DNA of 7,576 bases from CAYUKK01 sp964445305. Its GTDB lineage: Bacteria; Acidobacteriota; Aminicenantia; Aminicenantales; UBA8522. The position numbers and the translations under genes were made by a program. Positions 5,270 through 7,576 of this stretch are shown piece after piece; the first letter of the stretch is position 1, and the number at the start of each line of letters is the position of its first letter. Below the pieces are notes generated by a model. It ran no database searches and was not told where the DNA came from. It worked only from the letters and a program-made list of their open reading frames with translations. The DNA lies in assembly GCA_964445305.1 (NCBI GenBank), contig CAYUKK010000010.1, positions 1-7,576 on the forward strand. The letters are read 5' to 3'.

Positions 5270-7576
5270 CTACCTTTCGATGACCATTCTTCCTTCCACC
5301 CGGGGAAGCGAAATGTGGACATGACCATCCTCATACTTCCATAGAACTTTAGCTGCTGGCTCAAGACGAATCGTTTTCGGTTTCCAGCCTGTCCGGAGGT
5401 CGACGTGCCCGGCCGAGAGAGAGGAAAAGTCAAGCTTTATCCTGTTTTCCTCTCTTTGAAGCCTCAAACTCGAAGGGCTGTCGGTGCGGAGGAGGAGCTC
5501 TCCCTTTTCTCGGAGGAATGTCGCGCGCAGCAGGAGGAGATGGTTGGACATTTGGGCCATGACTTGGGCATCCGTTTCATAATCTTCCGCCCTCAAGAGG
5601 TCGGCGCTGGCCCGCGCGACCCATATTCTTTTCTCCTTCAGGTTAATCTCCAGACAGCCCTGGCCGGGCGAAAGCTCAAGGGCATCGAGAGCGGCCTCAT
5701 CGGTCGTCAGCAGGTTAAGAAACTGAGCGGCGCCATCCTGGATTTCCGTCGAGAGCTCGAGAAAGCCCCTCGCCCGCATGGTGATGGGGTTTTCGGCCTT
5801 GAACTCGTGGAGGCTCATCGGCCGTTTGAGGACTCTGGCTTGATAGATTGCTGGCTCCAGGGTCTGGATGACGAGCTTCTTTCCTGCACGGCTGACCTCG
5901 GCTTTTTTCCCCTGGATGTGGATATTCTCCTTTTCCGGCGCATGGAAGCGAAGGCTCATCTGGCGGGCGTCGATGGCTCCTTTCCCCCGGTCGTGCAACA
6001 GGACTGTCCTCGGCTTAAGATAGATGATGTTTCTGTGGAGGCTCTGCCACTTTCCTCGGTAGACGGGGGTCAAGTCCGCTGTCAGCACGCTCGCCTCCTC
6101 CCCGTCGAGAAAGCCCGTGATGCGAGCATAATCCTGCCAGGCCGCAACATCATGGCCAAAATCACCGGGAAGTTGGGATTCGACGTTATCATCGACAAGC
6201 GGGCAGTTGTGTCCTCCAGCCTGGATATAGAGGCGGGGATACCAGGGGTCTTCGTAATAATGGGAATTGCCGCATTCGCCGAGGAAAAGCTCGCCACCAT
6301 CGGCCAGGAAGAAAGAGCCCTGGTCGAAGTGTTGATGGTTGTAGAAAGGTCCACACTTAAAGATAAAGACGAAGTCCTCATGACCGAAGCCGGACCGAAA
6401 GATGGTCGAGCCAACCATCCTCAGCCTTTTGACCAGGGGAAGGTCGGTTGGCGGCGAGCCCTTTCCTTCAGGAACAGGGAAAATGACATCAAGGTAGTTA
6501 TTCCCGGGCCTCTGCCGGTAGAGCCAGAGAAGATGAGGGTCCGCCCCGGCCGAAAGGAGGAAGGCAAAATGGCTCATTGAGGAAGGGATGAGGTCTTCGT
6601 GGGAATCGCCGAATTCATAGATGTGGCCCGTTTCGTTATCCTGCTGGTAAAGGAGGTACAGGAAGGAGTTTTTCACGACCTCGGCGTAGGGGATATGGAA
6701 ATAATTTCTCAGGGCCGGGAGGGTATGGGAGAGGGACTGCATCGAGAAATTGTGGTAGTAATAGCCCTCACCGTAATACCCGTCGGGGTCAAATGAGCTT
6801 TGAATGAATTCGGCCAGCTTGACTATCATGCCGCTTAAATAGGGCTCGAGCTCCGCGGCTCCGTATTCGCGGCTTATGGCCAGGGCACAAAGAATGCCGC
6901 CGCCCGTTACGTGACTGATCCAGTTCGATGTGTTCGAAGAGACACGGTTATCCCGGACATATTCCTTGAACACCTCGGTCACGCCCTTATGGAAGAGAGC
7001 TGTGGCGATGGCTTTTCGTTCCTCAGGACGGAGAAGGTCATAGACCATATCGTAGCCCATGGCATAATCGATGAGGGCGAGACCGACGGGCCAGTAGGTA
7101 AACTGTCCCTGGTTGAGGATATGGGGATGGACGAAGGATGGCCACGAGGCGATGGACAGGAGAGCCTGCCGGGCTGCTTCGCCCGCCTCCCTATCCCCAG
7201 AGATAGCGTAAACGACTGCGTTTTCGCGGATAAAACGGGAAGAGGTATGGAGGGCGCGGACATAGCCTTCGTAGGTTGGGAGCCAGAAAATCTCATCGTA
7301 GGCATCGAGGTTATAGCGAAACTCAGTCGGGTTGAACTGGCGACGGAAATCAGCTGCTCCCTGGCAAACTTTTTCCCAGACAGCCCTCGTCCGTCCGCTG
7401 TCGATAGCTTCCCTTATTTTGGTCAAGTCGGCAGGAGTGAAGAGGAGAAAAGGGTGCTCCGCTGAAAAAGAACGAGGCTTGACCAGGAAAACAAAGCGCG
7501 AAAGGAGAGTCTCGCCCTGAGGAACGGTTGCCTTGACTTCGGCTCGAAAGAGCCCCGGGCTGAGCGGGGGAGTTTC
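5270..7576 (-). CDS. Heparinase II/III-like polysaccharide lyase, N-terminus cut by window edge
   Basis: The frame is open from base 7576 to TAG at 5270-5272, giving 768 visible residues; the true start lies beyond the right edge. TTG at 7426 is an internal leucine, because the 50 codons before it continue matching the paralog (a beta-strand region, then HPFLLFTPADL at 41-51, equivalent to HPRLWFDKEKL). The alpha-toroid covers about 41-380 and the beta-domain the rest. Active-site candidates in visible numbering are N218/W219 and H222 in SNTSNWISHVTGG, the tyrosines of GEGYYYHNF (269-277), H414, H416 and D418 in YNHQHFDQGSF, and H456 in GGHNCPLVDD. These match the neighbouring lyase one for one, so both are probably active and arose by an old duplication. 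Any signal peptide or binding module would be outside the window. The likely role is cleavage of an uronic-acid polysaccharide. The substrate is unknown. Confidence 0.9.
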   Translation of the reverse strand, partial: ETPPLSPGLFRAEVKATVPQGETLLSRFVFLVKPRSFSAEHPFLLFTPADLTKIREAIDSGRTRAVWEKVCQGAADFRRQFNPTEFRYNLDAYDEIFWLPTYEGYVRALHTSSRFIRENAVVYAISGDREAGEAARQALLSIASWPSFVHPHILNQGQFTYWPVGLALIDYAMGYDMVYDLLRPEERKAIATALFHKGVTEVFKEYVRDNRVSSNTSNWISHVTGGGILCALAISREYGAAELEPYLSGMIVKLAEFIQSSFDPDGYYGEGYYYHNFSMQSLSHTLPALRNYFHIPYAEVVKNSFLYLLYQQDNETGHIYEFGDSHEDLIPSSMSHFAFLLSAGADPHLLWLYRQRPGNNYLDVIFPVPEGKGSPPTDLPLVKRLRMVGSTIFRSGFGHEDFVFIFKCGPFYNHQHFDQGSFFLADGGELFLGECGNSHYYEDPWYPRLYIQAGGHNCPLVDDNVESQLPGDFGHDVAAWQDYARITGFLDGEEASVLTADLTPVYRGKWQSLHRNIIYLKPRTVLLHDRGKGAIDARQMSLRFHAPEKENIHIQGKKAEVSRAGKKLVIQTLEPAIYQARVLKRPMSLHEFKAENPITMRARGFLELSTEIQDGAAQFLNLLTTDEAALDALELSPGQGCLEINLKEKRIWVARASADLLRAEDYETDAQVMAQMSNHLLLLRATFLREKGELLLRTDSPSSLRLQREENRIKLDFSSLSAGHVDLRTGWKPKTIRLEPAAKVLWKYEDGHVHISLPRVEGRMVIER

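Noticed and set aside
5200..5270. Rho-independent terminator between the lyase genes
   Set aside because: The outer stem has only 8 pairs with a 55-base loop, the inner palindrome is AT-containing with a 1-base centre, and no T-run follows on the minus strand.
5405..6580. Plus-strand open frame of 391 codons
   Set aside because: It is antisense to the upstream lyase across its conserved catalytic domain; the translation has no family motif and no ribosome binding site was noted.
7424..7426. TTG as the start codon of the upstream lyase
   Set aside because: The same frame stays open for 50 more codons to the window edge and those codons match the paralog's domain boundary, so the TTG is an internal leucine.

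Overview
The window is a single-strand block of four adjacent genes, all read on the minus strand, with both ends cut by the window edges. In transcription order (right to left) they are: a heparinase II/III-like polysaccharide lyase whose start lies outside the window (5270-7576); a second, complete and larger lyase of the same architecture with a Sec signal peptide (2005-5166); an N-acylglucosamine 2-epimerase (AGE) family protein with a twin-arginine signal (626-1990); and the N-terminal two thirds or so of an amidohydrolase-type TIM-barrel protein (1-620). The gaps are 103, 14 and 5 bases, so at least the last three genes look like one transcriptional unit.

The layout reads as a small carbohydrate-degradation locus. 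The two lyases keep the signature residues of the (alpha/alpha)-toroid plus beta-sheet lyases that split uronic-acid polysaccharides by beta-elimination. The AGE protein keeps the family's paired histidines and would epimerise or isomerise a released sugar, probably outside the cytoplasm. The amidohydrolase-like protein has an unusual active-site region in which the expected metal-binding residues seem to be replaced. The actual polysaccharide is unknown. No transporter, regulator, SusC/SusD pair, sulfatase or glycoside hydrolase is visible in the window.

The organism is a bacterium, most likely Gram-negative (Sec- and Tat-exported carbohydrate enzymes, Shine-Dalgarno AAGGAG before the AGE gene), with a base composition by eye a little over half G+C. 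Comparable loci occur in Acidobacteriota/Aminicenantes-like, Planctomycetota and Verrucomicrobiota genomes, but the sequence alone does not settle the phylum. No RNA genes, mobile elements, CRISPR arrays or integration sites were seen. The only non-coding stretch of any size is the 103-base gap between the two lyase genes, which holds an inverted repeat, a short palindrome and a weak promoter-like match.
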